The notes: generated by a model from the sequence alone, not told the origin. 64,000 nt of DNA from Nocardioides sp. NBC_00368 (GCF_036090055.1 NZ_CP107970.1:3970501-4034500), one strand, 5' to 3'. Positions 53,781-62,237 are shown, counted from the first letter of the stretch. A program made the numbers and translations.

Positions 53781-55208
53781 TCACCCGCGGCGCACCAGGG
53801 CCGAGCGGTCGCCGAAGCGAATCATCGCGCCGACGGGGGCGAGCACCGGCTCCCAGGCCTTCAGCCGGCGGGTGGCACCTTCGTGGATCACCACGGTGCC
53901 GTTGGTCGAGCCTCGGTCGGTGACCTCGACCCCGTCACCGCTGGGACGCAGCGACAGGTGGGTCTTCGAGACCGACACGTCGATGATCGAGACCGTACGT
54001 GCCCCCAGCGTGTTCTCCGTCAGGGCGGGGTCGCGGCCGACCAGCACCAGGCCGGACACCGGGATCCGCTCGCCGGAGTCGACCTTGAGCATGATGCCGC
54101 GCGGCTGCGACTGCGCCGCGGGCTGGTGGCCGCCGGTGGCGGACGCCGGAGCCGGCGTCGGGGTCGGCGCAGGGGTCGGCGCAGGGGTCGGCGCGGGGGT
54201 CGGCGCAGGAGTCGGGGTCGGCGCAGGAGTCGGCGGAATCGGCTGAGGAGTCGGGGTCGGCGCAGGAGTCGGCGGAATCGGCTGAGGAGTCGGGTGGGGC
54301 GTCGGCGTGGGGGTCGGAGGCGGCGGGGGCACTGCCTGACCGTGGTTGGGCACGACACCGCGGGAGGGCGGGATCGACGGCGTCACCGGCTTCGGCGCCA
54401 CCGGTCCCGACGGCGGGGTCGCGAGCGCACCGCCCGGGGAGACACCGGGCTCCTCGCGCTTCGCCTTCGGACGGGACACCCCGAGCACGCCGGCGCTGAC
54501 TCGCCCCGCGGGACGGTAGCTGCCGGCGTCGTGGTCGTTGGGCGTGCTGAGCGAGGGCAGGGACTTCCGCTCCGCGACGGGCGCGGCCGCGACCGTCTTG
54601 CGGGCGATACGCATCCGCTTCTCGTCGTAGGGGTCGAGGCCCTCGCGAACGTCGACCATCCAGGTCTCGGCGACCTTGTCGTGCCAGCCGCGGCCACGGT
54701 TCTCCTTGTCGAACAGCGGCGAGGCGAGGAAGACGATCGGGGCGATCGGGACGATGCCGGAGCCCCAGAGCACGAGGGCCCGGAGGAACGCACGTCCGAC
54801 GCCGGGGCGCTCGAGCGTCTTGACGTTGACCGACCGGATCCCGGCCATGGACTTGCCGAGCGTGACGCCGCGACGGCCGTGGAAGACGATCTGGACGATG
54901 ACGAAGATCAGCGTCAGCAGCACGGTCGCGCCGCCCGCGATCGCGGCCAGCATGAAGTCGGGGTGGCTCAGGAACCGGGCGAAGCCGAACTTGCCCTGGG
55001 CCAGCTTGAGCAGCAGCGGAAGCGTGAAGACCAGATACGGGATCTGCAGGACCACATAACAGGCGATGTCGATGGCCGCGGCGACCGCCCGACGGCCCAG
55101 GGGCGCGTCCTTCAGCCCGAGCGAGGCAGCGTAGGCCGGGTCCGGTTTGCCGTCGGCGGTGAGACCTTCGATCCGGTCGTCATTTTCGGCGACCTCCCAT
55201 ATCTCCAC
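53781..55208 (-). CDS. RDD membrane protein with Pro/Thr linker and C-terminal FHA domain
   Basis: 475 aa from GTG 55208. RDD domain about 35-190 (GLKDAPLGRRAVAAAIDIACYVVLQIPYLVF, then GVTLGKSMAGIRSVN), with three or four membrane helices. A long linker (about 195-380) contains PTPAPTP-type repeats. The C-terminal FHA domain (about 385-470) has LVGRDPALTENTLGARTVSIIDVSVSKTHLSL and STNG, with SKTH in place of S-x-R/x-H. The FHA may bind the threonine-phosphorylated partner of the kinases. It lies 64 bp before the EssC-like gene. Confidence 0.88.
   Translation of the reverse strand: MEIWEVAENDDRIEGLTADGKPDPAYAASLGLKDAPLGRRAVAAAIDIACYVVLQIPYLVFTLPLLLKLAQGKFGFARFLSHPDFMLAAIAGGATVLLTLIFVIVQIVFHGRRGVTLGKSMAGIRSVNVKTLERPGVGRAFLRALVLWGSGIVPIAPIVFLASPLFDKENRGRGWHDKVAETWMVDVREGLDPYDEKRMRIARKTVAAAPVAERKSLPSLSTPNDHDAGSYRPAGRVSAGVLGVSRPKAKREEPGVSPGGALATPPSGPVAPKPVTPSIPPSRGVVPNHGQAVPPPPPTPTPTPHPTPQPIPPTPAPTPTPQPIPPTPAPTPTPAPTPAPTPAPTPAPTPTPAPASATGGHQPAAQSQPRGIMLKVDSGERIPVSGLVLVGRDPALTENTLGARTVSIIDVSVSKTHLSLRPSGDGVEVTDRGSTNGTVVIHEGATRRLKAWEPVLAPVGAMIRFGDRSALVRRG
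54207..54294. repeat. 39-bp tandem repeat in the linker of the RDD-FHA gene
   Basis: Units at 54207-54245 and 54246-54284 are identical, with a partial third from 54285. Each encodes a 13-residue Pro/Thr/Ala/Gln block. More degenerate 12-bp GTCGGCGCAGGG-type repeats lie at 54150-54206. The repeat number may vary between strains, changing the linker length. Confidence 0.85.
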
Positions 55209-55321
55209 CGCAAGAACTCCTCACGCCCGATGTCCGAGTATTTTCGGCGCTGACCCAACAACGCCAGAAGGCTACCGGAATGTCCCGGCTCGGGCGCGAT
55301 GGTGTCTGGCAGGATCGACGC

Positions 55322-56206
55322 ATGTCAACACCCTCCGGGCCATCCAGGAGCCCCGAGCGCATCGTCTTCTCCGACGGCAGCACCGCCGATCTCGTACGCA
55401 AGGAGGACGGCTGGGTCATCGAGATCAACGGTGTGGCGCAGTCCCACGTCGGTGATCCCGCACAACCGCCGAAGCTCGCCTCGATCCGGTGGATGCTCGC
55501 GGCGCTCGGCGACCGGGCGCCTCAGACGGCCGCGCACCTGGGCGGAGCCCTGCTGGCGCTGCCACGGGCGGTCGCTCACCGGTGGCCGTCGACCGCCCAG
55601 ACGATCGTGGAGCTCGAGCCCGCCCTGGTCGAGCTCACCAGATCGCGGTTTCCGCTGCCCGCGGGGATCACGATGGAGACGGCCGACGCCCGCTCGTGGC
55701 TCGAGGCCCACCCGGGGTCGGACCACGATGCCATCGTCATCGACATCTTCGTCGGCAACCGGATCCCGCCGGCGTTCACCTCGCAGGAGTGCATGACCGC
55801 CGCTCGCCGTGCGCTGCGCGAGGAGGGTCGGCTGGTGCTGAACTCCGTCGCCGGCCCCGAGCTGCTCTTCACCCGTCGCGAGCTCGCGACGCTGCGTACG
55901 GTCTTCGAGCATGTCGCGATGATCGTGCAGGGGTCCGCGCTCGCGGGAGCGAGGTTCGGCAACGCCACCCTGATCGCCTCGGCGTCCCCGATCGACGGCG
56001 ACGCGATCCGTGCGGCGCTCGCCGGTGACCCGTCGAAGGGCGCGCTGGTGACCGACCTCGACCCGATCATCGACGGCGCCGGCCCGGTCCGCGACGCCGA
56101 CCAGCTCTGGTCCCCGGAGCCGAACCTGCCCGACGCAAGCGCGGCGCTGCGGCTCCTCGAGCAGGCCCGCCGGGCCGTCGACACGCTCAAGACTGCCTCG
56201 GACTGA
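55322..56206 (+). CDS. Spermidine synthase-like SAM-dependent methyltransferase-fold protein
   Basis: 294 aa from ATG 55322. The fold's acidic strand IVELEPALVELTRSRFPL (SAM/decarboxy-SAM ribose contact) and HDAIVIDIFVGNRIPPAFTSQECMTAARRAL match actinobacterial spermidine synthase-like proteins. The glycine loop reads LGGALLALPR. The usual aminopropyl-acceptor Asp-rich loop is changed (DIFVG rather than DSTDP), so true polyamine synthesis is doubtful. It is divergent from the RDD-FHA gene with 113 bp between starts. Confidence 0.8.
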   Translation: MSTPSGPSRSPERIVFSDGSTADLVRKEDGWVIEINGVAQSHVGDPAQPPKLASIRWMLAALGDRAPQTAAHLGGALLALPRAVAHRWPSTAQTIVELEPALVELTRSRFPLPAGITMETADARSWLEAHPGSDHDAIVIDIFVGNRIPPAFTSQECMTAARRALREEGRLVLNSVAGPELLFTRRELATLRTVFEHVAMIVQGSALAGARFGNATLIASASPIDGDAIRAALAGDPSKGALVTDLDPIIDGAGPVRDADQLWSPEPNLPDASAALRLLEQARRAVDTLKTASD

Positions 56207-56399
56207 TCCTCCGTCGCCTTTGTCTAGCGAGATTCGGCCCTATCGCTCGGCAGATACCGCGACAGGCATCGACAGCCATTTCTTTTACCGAAACCGGCTT
56301 GTAACGTTCAAACAACCTGCTCGCGACTTGGGAGCGGGATGCTTGATGCGCACGACAAACCACGATGCACACCATCTATCCGTTGTAGGGGGGACCTCG

Positions 56400-56570
56400 A
56401 TGGAAACACTCACCGCGATCGAGCCTGAGGCGACCAGCGCCGCGAAGCAGCGCAGCCTCAAGTTCCGTCACGCCAGCGCCCTGACCAAGCTCATGGACGA
56501 GCGACAGGACCTGCGCGGGGTTCACGTGTTCGCCGACTTCGTCGACGACTCGGTTCGCTGGTCCGCGTGA
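56400..56570 (+). CDS. Small unknown protein (56 aa)
   Basis: It starts METLTAIEPEATSAAKQRSLKFRHASALTKLMDERQDL and ends HVFADFVDDSVRWSA. The ATG is preceded by a purine-rich AGGGGGGA. It has no recognised family or signal peptide. It is an independent unit: 193 bp of promoter-length sequence lies before it and a strong terminator after it. The sequence is soluble and charged, with an aromatic end, so a stress or regulatory micro-protein is possible. Confidence 0.55.
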   Translation: METLTAIEPEATSAAKQRSLKFRHASALTKLMDERQDLRGVHVFADFVDDSVRWSA

Positions 56571-56609
56571 CCGGCATCTGAATTGGGGGGATCCACGATC
56601 CCGTTGCGT

Positions 56610-56637
56610 AAGGCCCGGCCAAGGACGGCCGGGCCTT
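56610..56637. terminator. Terminator after the 56-aa gene
   Basis: A perfect 11-bp stem (56610-56620 with 56627-56637), loop AAGGAC. It also serves the convergent amidohydrolase gene. Confidence 0.8.
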
Positions 56638-56657
56638 CGCGGTTTTCGAGGGGGCGT

Positions 56658-58151
56658 CTAGAGACTGCGGTGGACGATCCGCCCGCCGACAACGGTCAGT
56701 ACGACGCCGCCGTGGGCGATAGCGGCCAGATCTCCGACCGAGGCCTGGAGCGGGTCGACGTCGAGCAAGGCCAGGTCCCCGCGAGATCCGGGGGCAACCG
56801 TCGTCTGGCCGTCCACCGAGGCCGTCAGCGCCTCTTGGACGGTCAGTGCCTGCTCCGGATGCCACGGCTCCTTGCCGTCTCGCGAGCGACCGACGGCCGA
56901 GGCGATCGCCAGCCACGGGTCGAGCGGCGCGACCGGAGCATCCGATCCGAGCGCGATGCGCACGCCCTCGTCGAGCATCCAGCGGGTCGCGAAACAGCGC
57001 TCCTCCCTCCCCGGCCAGACGTCCTCGGTCATCTCACGATCATCGAGGATGTGCGCCGGCTGCACGGAGGCCGTGATCCCGAGCCGAGCCATCAGCGGCA
57101 GATCCTCGCGACGTACGAGCTGGGCGTGCTCGATGCTCCCGCGCGCACCCGTCGCCGCGTACGCCGCCAGAGCCTCCGACACCGCCCGGTCGCCGATCGC
57201 ATGGGTGGCCACCTCGAGGCCGGCCGCGCGGGCCTTCCCCAGCAGCCCGGTCAGCTCCTCGGGCGACTGGTTCGGCGCCCCGCAGCTGTCCGGGTCGGCG
57301 GCGTAGGGGTCGCAGCACCACGCCGTTCGGGTGCCCAGCGAGCCGTCGCTGATGATCTTCAGCGGTCCCATCGTCAGCCGGTCCTCGCCGGGGATCAGCG
57401 GGTCCCCGGTGCGGAACCCCGACGCGATCGCCTCGTCGAGCTGGTCGGCGTAGGTCGCGACCCGGACGCGCAGCAGGTCGCAGCCGTAGGCCCAGCGCCA
57501 CCGCCAGTCCTCGAGCCGGACACCGACCTCGAAGTCGGTCATCCCGACCACCCCGAGCGCGGCGGTCCGGGTCAGCATCCGGCGATAGGCGGCCGGAGTG
57601 CTCCCGCTGGTCTCGAAGAGCTCGGCGACCCGTGGATAGGCCTGGTACCACTCCGTCTCCTGCACCATGTCCTCGCGGCGTGGAAGCTCCAGGGCGTCGA
57701 GGGCCGCGGTGTTCAGCCAGGCGTGATGGAAGTCGTGGTTGACCAGGATCGCGGGGATGCTGCCGGTGACGGAGTCGAGCTCGGAGACGGTGCCCCAGCG
57801 GTCCCAGGTGCCGGCCGAGTGACCCATCCCGACGATCGCCTCGCCCGGCTGGGTCTCACGTGCCGCCGCGGCGACCCGCGCGAGCGCCTCGGCCGGTGAC
57901 CGGGTGCCGTGCAGGTCCAGCCGGCTGGCCCGCAGCGTCCACTGACCGAGGTGGGTGTGGGCGTCCCACAGCCCCGGCACCAGCCAGCGGCCACCCGCGT
58001 CGTACGCCTCGACGCCATCGGGCCGGGGCAGGTCTTCTCCGACCGCCGACACGAGACCGTCGGTGACGAGGACGTCGACCACCCCGGCGGGCACGTCCGC
58101 CCGAGGTGAGAGCGGAACGATGCGTACGTTCCGGAGGAGAAGGTCGGGCAT
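56658..58151 (-). CDS. Amidohydrolase family 3 (YtcJ-like) metal-dependent hydrolase
   Basis: 497 aa, ATG start MPDLLLRNVRIVPLS. The metal-binding DAHTHLG (Asp63, His65, His67) follows the N-terminal beta domain. Later landmarks are FHHAW, KIISDGSLGTRTAWC, ATHAIGDRAV, IEHAQLVRREDL and ALGSDAPVAPLDPW, which carry the remaining ligands and the catalytic Asp. The family 3 group includes enzymes acting on amides and cyclic substrates; the substrate is unknown. No nearby partner suggests one. Confidence 0.86.
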   Translation of the reverse strand: MPDLLLRNVRIVPLSPRADVPAGVVDVLVTDGLVSAVGEDLPRPDGVEAYDAGGRWLVPGLWDAHTHLGQWTLRASRLDLHGTRSPAEALARVAAAARETQPGEAIVGMGHSAGTWDRWGTVSELDSVTGSIPAILVNHDFHHAWLNTAALDALELPRREDMVQETEWYQAYPRVAELFETSGSTPAAYRRMLTRTAALGVVGMTDFEVGVRLEDWRWRWAYGCDLLRVRVATYADQLDEAIASGFRTGDPLIPGEDRLTMGPLKIISDGSLGTRTAWCCDPYAADPDSCGAPNQSPEELTGLLGKARAAGLEVATHAIGDRAVSEALAAYAATGARGSIEHAQLVRREDLPLMARLGITASVQPAHILDDREMTEDVWPGREERCFATRWMLDEGVRIALGSDAPVAPLDPWLAIASAVGRSRDGKEPWHPEQALTVQEALTASVDGQTTVAPGSRGDLALLDVDPLQASVGDLAAIAHGGVVLTVVGGRIVHRSL

Positions 58152-58205
58152 GAGCAGACGATAAGGAGTCTGCCCATGCCCGGGCCAATCAGATATCGAG
58201 GTGGC

Positions 58206-59753
58206 TCAGCGGCGCTTGAAGAGTCCCCTGACGAGCTCCCTCGCGGCGGTGCGCGCGGCCTGCTTGAACGCGGTCGACTTCACCACCGTCTCGATCATCG
58301 AGTCGTCGTCCCGCGACCGCGAGCGCGATCCCGAGGACTTCTTCGGCGCGGCCTTCTTCGCCGCCTTCGCCTCGGCCTCGGCCGCCCGTGCGGCCGCCGC
58401 GGCGTCCGTCTTCGCCTTGAGCTGGTCGGCGGCGGACTCGACCTCGACGGCCGTGGAGTACTTCGCCGCCAGCGGCGAGGCCGCCACGGCTGCCGTCATC
58501 GCCGCGGCCTCCGCCGGACCCATGAGCGACTCGGGTGCTCGCAGACGGGTCCAGGCGACCGGCGTCGGCGCGCCACGCTCGTTCATGACGGTCACGATCG
58601 CCTCGCCGATGCCGAGCGTCTGGATGACCGCGCCGAGGTCGTCGTAGGACGAGGTCGGATACGTGTTGACGCTGGCCTTGAGCGCCTTGGCGTCGTTGGG
58701 GGTCGCGACCCGCAGCTGGTGCTGGATGCGCGAGCCCAGCTGCCCGAGCACGTCCTCGGGGACGTCGGTCGGCTTCTGGGTCACGAAGAAGACGCCGACT
58801 CCCTTGGACCGGATCAGCCGGACCGTGTTGGTGATCTGGTCGAGGAACGCGTCGGAGGCGTCGTTGAAGAGCAGGTGCGCCTCGTCGAAGAAGAAGACGA
58901 GCTTCGGCTTGTCGGCGTCACCGACCTCGGGAAGCGCCCGGAAGAGCTCGGCGAGCAACCACATCAGGAAGGTCGAGAAGATCGCCGGCCGGTCCTGCAG
59001 GTTGGGCAGCTCGAGCAGCGAGATGATCCCGGCCTCACCCTCGTTGCGTACGAAATCCGTGACGGCGAAGGCCGGCTCACCGAAGAACTCGTCCGCGCCC
59101 TGGTCGGCGAAGGCGATGAGCGTACGCAGGATCACCCCTGTCGTGGCGGAGGAGAGGCCGCCCAGATCCTTGAGATCGGCCTTGCCCTCATCCGAGACCA
59201 GCCACTGCAGCACCGCCCGCAGGTCGTCGAGCCCGACCAGCTTCAGGCCGGTCTTCTCGGCGTAGTGGAAGACGAGTCCGAGCGAGGACTCCTGGGTCTC
59301 GTTGAGGCCCAGCACCTTGGAGAGGAGCGTCGGGCCGAAGGCGTCGACGGTGACCCGGACCGGGATGCCGGTGCCCTCGCCGCCGAGCGCGAAGAACTCG
59401 ACCGGGAACCCGCGCGCCTGCCAGGCCTGTCCGACGGAGGCTGCCCGCGCGGTCAGCTTCTCGCTCGACTCGCCCGGGACGGACAGACCGGAGAGGTCGC
59501 CCTTGATGTCGGCGGCGAACACCGGGACCCCGGCCGCGGAGAGCTGCTCGGCCAGCAGCTGAAGGGTCTTCGTCTTTCCCGTGCCGGTCGCACCGGCGAC
59601 CAGGCCATGCCTGTTCAGCATCCCCAAAGGAATGCGGATCGGCGTCTCCGTCAACGTCTCAGCGTCCGCCATCAGCCCCCCGAGCTCGAGGGCCGAACCC
59701 TCGAATTGGTAGCCGGGCCCGACCGCTTCTGAGAGAGCAGCAGCATCCGTCAT
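58206..59753 (-). CDS. HerA-like helicase/ATPase (DUF853)
   Basis: 515 aa. Walker A GATGTGKT (Gly54-Thr61, Lys60) is followed by DIKGDLSGLS, LVFFFDEAHLLF (Walker B) and GVFFVTQKPTDVPEDVLGQLGSRIQHQLRV, all as in the DUF853/HerA family. The C-terminal 80 residues are Lys/Ala/Arg-rich (AAKKAAPKKSSGSRSRSRD), probably for nucleic acid or membrane contact. Members are thought to be DNA motor ATPases; the role in actinobacteria is unclear. It is 54 bp from the amidohydrolase end on the same strand. Confidence 0.88.
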   Translation of the reverse strand: MTDAAALSEAVGPGYQFEGSALELGGLMADAETLTETPIRIPLGMLNRHGLVAGATGTGKTKTLQLLAEQLSAAGVPVFAADIKGDLSGLSVPGESSEKLTARAASVGQAWQARGFPVEFFALGGEGTGIPVRVTVDAFGPTLLSKVLGLNETQESSLGLVFHYAEKTGLKLVGLDDLRAVLQWLVSDEGKADLKDLGGLSSATTGVILRTLIAFADQGADEFFGEPAFAVTDFVRNEGEAGIISLLELPNLQDRPAIFSTFLMWLLAELFRALPEVGDADKPKLVFFFDEAHLLFNDASDAFLDQITNTVRLIRSKGVGVFFVTQKPTDVPEDVLGQLGSRIQHQLRVATPNDAKALKASVNTYPTSSYDDLGAVIQTLGIGEAIVTVMNERGAPTPVAWTRLRAPESLMGPAEAAAMTAAVAASPLAAKYSTAVEVESAADQLKAKTDAAAAARAAEAEAKAAKKAAPKKSSGSRSRSRDDDSMIETVVKSTAFKQAARTAARELVRGLFKRR

Positions 59754-59803
59754 GACGAGGACTCTATGTTGGTATTTGGTTGCGGGGCGATACAGTCACG
59801 AGG

Positions 59804-60097
59804 GTGATCTTCAAGCGTGTCGGCGATTCTCGCCCCTACCCTGACCATGGTCTGACGACCAAGGGGTGGGCCGCGCTGCCTCCTCGGACGGTACGTCTCG
59901 ACGAGCTGGTGACCACCAAGGACACCCTCCAGCTGGTGGCTCTGCTCAACGAGGACTCGACGTTCTTCGGCGACCTCTTCGCCCATGTCGTGGAGTGGAA
60001 CGGCGAGCTCTATCTCGAGGACGGGCTCCACCGGGCGCTCCGTGCGGCGCTCCAGCAGCGCAACGTGCTCCACGCCCGCGTGCACACGCTCGGCTAG
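59804..60097 (+). CDS. Conserved actinobacterial protein, often labelled VapB-type antitoxin
   Basis: 97 aa from GTG 59804. The sequence IFKRVGDSRPYPDHGLTTKGWAALPPRTVRLDELVTTKDTLQLVALLNEDSTFFGDLFAHVVEWNGELYLEDGLHRALRAALQQRNVLHARVHTL (shown by landmarks only: RPYPDHG, W-x-x-LPPR, LYLEDGLHRALRAAL) matches a widespread short actinobacterial family. The ParB-like D-G-x-H-R element is notable. No toxin gene is adjacent, so the antitoxin label is doubtful. A LytR_C gene follows, an arrangement also common in Streptomyces. Confidence 0.75.
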   Translation: MIFKRVGDSRPYPDHGLTTKGWAALPPRTVRLDELVTTKDTLQLVALLNEDSTFFGDLFAHVVEWNGELYLEDGLHRALRAALQQRNVLHARVHTLG

Positions 60098-60125
60098 CGG
60101 GTGCCGAGCGGTTAGGCTCGGCACC

Positions 60126-60641
60126 ATGCTCGACTCGGCCCTCACGGGACTTCGTACGTTCATCATCCTTGCCGTCCTCGCGGCTGCGGTCGCTCTGGCC
60201 GGTGCCTGGGGATGGAAGGCGATGACCGCACCCTTCCCGCAGAAGGTGGATGTCGGGCCGTGCGTGGACACCCCGGTCAAGAAGGGCTCGGAGGTCTACC
60301 CCTCGCAGGTGGTCGTGACCGTGCTCAACGCGAGCACGCGGGCCGGGCTCGCCACCCGGGCGATGACGGACCTCGTCGACGAGGGCTTCGTCAAGGGTCG
60401 GACCGGCAACGCCCCCAGCGGCACCAAGCTGAGGACCGTCGAGGTGTGGACGCCCGACAAGGACGCGCCCTCCGCCGCTCTCGTCGCGAGCTGGCTCGGC
60501 GACGCGAAGATCGTGGAGAAGAAGTCCGACGTCCCTGGCATCGTGGTCGTCACCGGCGAGAACTTCCCGGAGGTCACCGGCGGCGACAAGACCGTGACCG
60601 CCAAGGCGGACGCCACGATCTGCAGCCCTCCGGTCGAGTAG
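60126..60641 (+). CDS. Membrane-anchored LytR C-terminal domain protein
   Basis: 171 aa from ATG 60126. A helix near 10-32 (TFIILAVLAAAVALAGAWGW) is followed by the LytR_C (PF13399-type) pattern: VVVTVLNASTRAGLATRAMTDLVDEGFVKGRTGNAPSG, DAPSAALVASWLGDAKIVEKK and IVVVTGENFPEV. The domain occurs at the C-terminus of LytR-CpsA-Psr proteins and alone as here; it lies outside the membrane and probably contacts cell-wall glycopolymers. It ends 10 bp from the convergent antiporter gene. Confidence 0.84.
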   Translation: MLDSALTGLRTFIILAVLAAAVALAGAWGWKAMTAPFPQKVDVGPCVDTPVKKGSEVYPSQVVVTVLNASTRAGLATRAMTDLVDEGFVKGRTGNAPSGTKLRTVEVWTPDKDAPSAALVASWLGDAKIVEKKSDVPGIVVVTGENFPEVTGGDKTVTAKADATICSPPVE

Positions 60642-60651
60642 GGCTCTGCCC

Positions 60652-62142
60652 TCAGCGCAGCCACCCGGCCAGACGGCCCTTCCGGCTGACCAGCTCGAGG
60701 CGCCGCTCCGCCTTCTCCCGCTGGTGGCGGGGCACGACGACCAGGACCACGTCGCGAGCGCGGAGCACGGTGGTGCCCTCCGGCACCATGGTCTGTCCGT
60801 CGCGGATCAGCAGCGACACCGACGATCCCGCGGGCAGCCGGAGCTCGCCGACCTCGACGCCATGGAGGCGCGACTCGCGCGGGATCCGGAGCTGGATCAG
60901 GTCTGCCGCGATCTGCTCCAGCGGCGCGACATCGAGGTCGAGGGATCGAGGGTCGTCGGGGCGGGCGACGGCGAGCACCCGAGCGACCCAGGGCAGCGTC
61001 GGCCCGGTCAGCAGCGTATAGACGACGACCATCACGAAGACCAGGTCGAAGAGCTCCTCGGCACCGTCGACCCCCTCGGCCAGGGGGATGGTGGTGAGGA
61101 CGACCGGCACCGCCCCACGCAGCCCGGCCCAGGAGACGAACACCGTCTCGCGCCACGACATCCGGGACACCACCGTGCTGACCAGCACGGACGCGGGCCG
61201 CGCGATGAAGGTCAGGATCAGCCCGGCGGCCAGGGCGAGGCCGATGGTCCGCAGGTCGATACGTCCCGGGGAGAGCAGCAGCCCGAGCATCACGAAGAGC
61301 CCGATCTGCGCCAGCCAGGCGACACCCTCGGCGAACGACCTGGTGGCACCGCGGTGGGGCAGGTCGGTGTTGCCGAGCACGAGCGCTGCCACGTAGATCG
61401 CCGCGAACCCGGACCCGTGCAGCCAGGACGACCCGCCGTAGGCGAGGAAGGCCAGGGTCAGCACGGCCAGCGGGTAGAGACCGGCCGAGGGCAGCGCAGC
61501 CCTGCGCATCAGCCACGCACCACCGAAACCGACGATCAGACCGATCACGATGCCCACCAGCAGCTCGCCGACCACGATCCCGGCCACGACGACCGGAGGG
61601 TTCTCCCCGATCGCACCGCTGGCGATGAGCGTCACGATCACCACGGTCGGGGCGTCGTTGAGCCCCGACTCGGACTCGAGGACACCGGTCAGCCGCTTGG
61701 GCAGCGGCACCACGCGCAGCACGGAGAACACCGCAGCCGCGTCGGTCGGCGAGGTCACCGCCCCCAGCAGGAACGCCAGCTGCCAGGGAAGCCCGAGCAG
61801 ATAGTGCGCCCCCACCGCGACGATCCCGATCGAGACCACCACTCCGACCGTGGCCAGCATCATGCCGAGACCGAAGGTGGGACGTACGTCCTTCCAGGAC
61901 GTCGTCAGACCACCTTCGGCCAGGATCAGCGCCAGCGCGCCGAAGCCGATCGCGTGCGCGACCGCCGCGTCGTCGAAGCGGATCCCGAGCACCGACTCAC
62001 CGAGCAGGACACCCATCAGCAGGTAGATCAGCAGCGACGGCAGGCCGGCCTTGGTCGAGACCCGGACCGCCATGATCGCCAGGAGCGTGACCAGGGAGCC
62101 GATCAGCACGAACATGTCGAGCTGATGGACATCGAAGCTCAT
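60652..62142 (-). CDS. Cation/proton antiporter (NhaP2/CPA1-like) with TrkA-C domain
   Basis: 496 aa from ATG 62142. About 12 helices (1-400) contain LGAVTSPTDAAAVFSVL and ESESGLNDAPTVVIV, the pattern of the CPA1 core (TSPTD and ND of the ion site). A cytoplasmic TrkA-C/RCK_C domain (about 415-480: LIQLRIPRESRLHGVEVGELRLPAGSSVSLLIRDG) suggests ligand gating, as in K+/H+ antiporters. The last residues are basic. It is divergent from the aminotransferase; the 106 bp between starts contains an inverted repeat. Confidence 0.88.
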   Translation of the reverse strand: MSFDVHQLDMFVLIGSLVTLLAIMAVRVSTKAGLPSLLIYLLMGVLLGESVLGIRFDDAAVAHAIGFGALALILAEGGLTTSWKDVRPTFGLGMMLATVGVVVSIGIVAVGAHYLLGLPWQLAFLLGAVTSPTDAAAVFSVLRVVPLPKRLTGVLESESGLNDAPTVVIVTLIASGAIGENPPVVVAGIVVGELLVGIVIGLIVGFGGAWLMRRAALPSAGLYPLAVLTLAFLAYGGSSWLHGSGFAAIYVAALVLGNTDLPHRGATRSFAEGVAWLAQIGLFVMLGLLLSPGRIDLRTIGLALAAGLILTFIARPASVLVSTVVSRMSWRETVFVSWAGLRGAVPVVLTTIPLAEGVDGAEELFDLVFVMVVVYTLLTGPTLPWVARVLAVARPDDPRSLDLDVAPLEQIAADLIQLRIPRESRLHGVEVGELRLPAGSSVSLLIRDGQTMVPEGTTVLRARDVVLVVVPRHQREKAERRLELVSRKGRLAGWLR

Positions 62143-62179
62143 CTGCGTCGGGCCCCCCTCCGACCTCTGGGACTGCATC

Positions 62180-62237
62180 TTAGGGCGTGTCCGAGAATTG
62201 CCCGGCGGCATCCGGGCCATCCTCAGCCACGCCCTAA
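62180..62237. repeat. Nested inverted repeat with TTAG/CTAA ends between divergent genes
   Basis: Outer perfect 10-bp arms TTAGGGCGTG (62180-62189) and CACGCCCTAA (62228-62237), with inner GCCCGG/CCGGGC. The ends TTAG/CTAA and the GGGCGTGTCC start resemble the termini and target site of IS5-group elements, so this may be a small remnant (58 bp). It covers the promoter region. Confidence 0.5.

Noticed and set aside
54150..54310. Possible CRISPR array
   Set aside because: The repeats are adjacent with no spacers and encode a Pro/Thr linker in frame.
19006..55208. Prophage or integrative element
   Set aside because: No integrase, attachment repeats at a tRNA or phage structural genes were seen; tRNA-Ser at 17977 has no repeated 3' end visible at the other side of the locus.
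59804..60097. Toxin-antitoxin module
   Set aside because: No toxin gene adjoins the VapB-like labelled protein; the neighbours are a HerA-like ATPase and a LytR_C protein.
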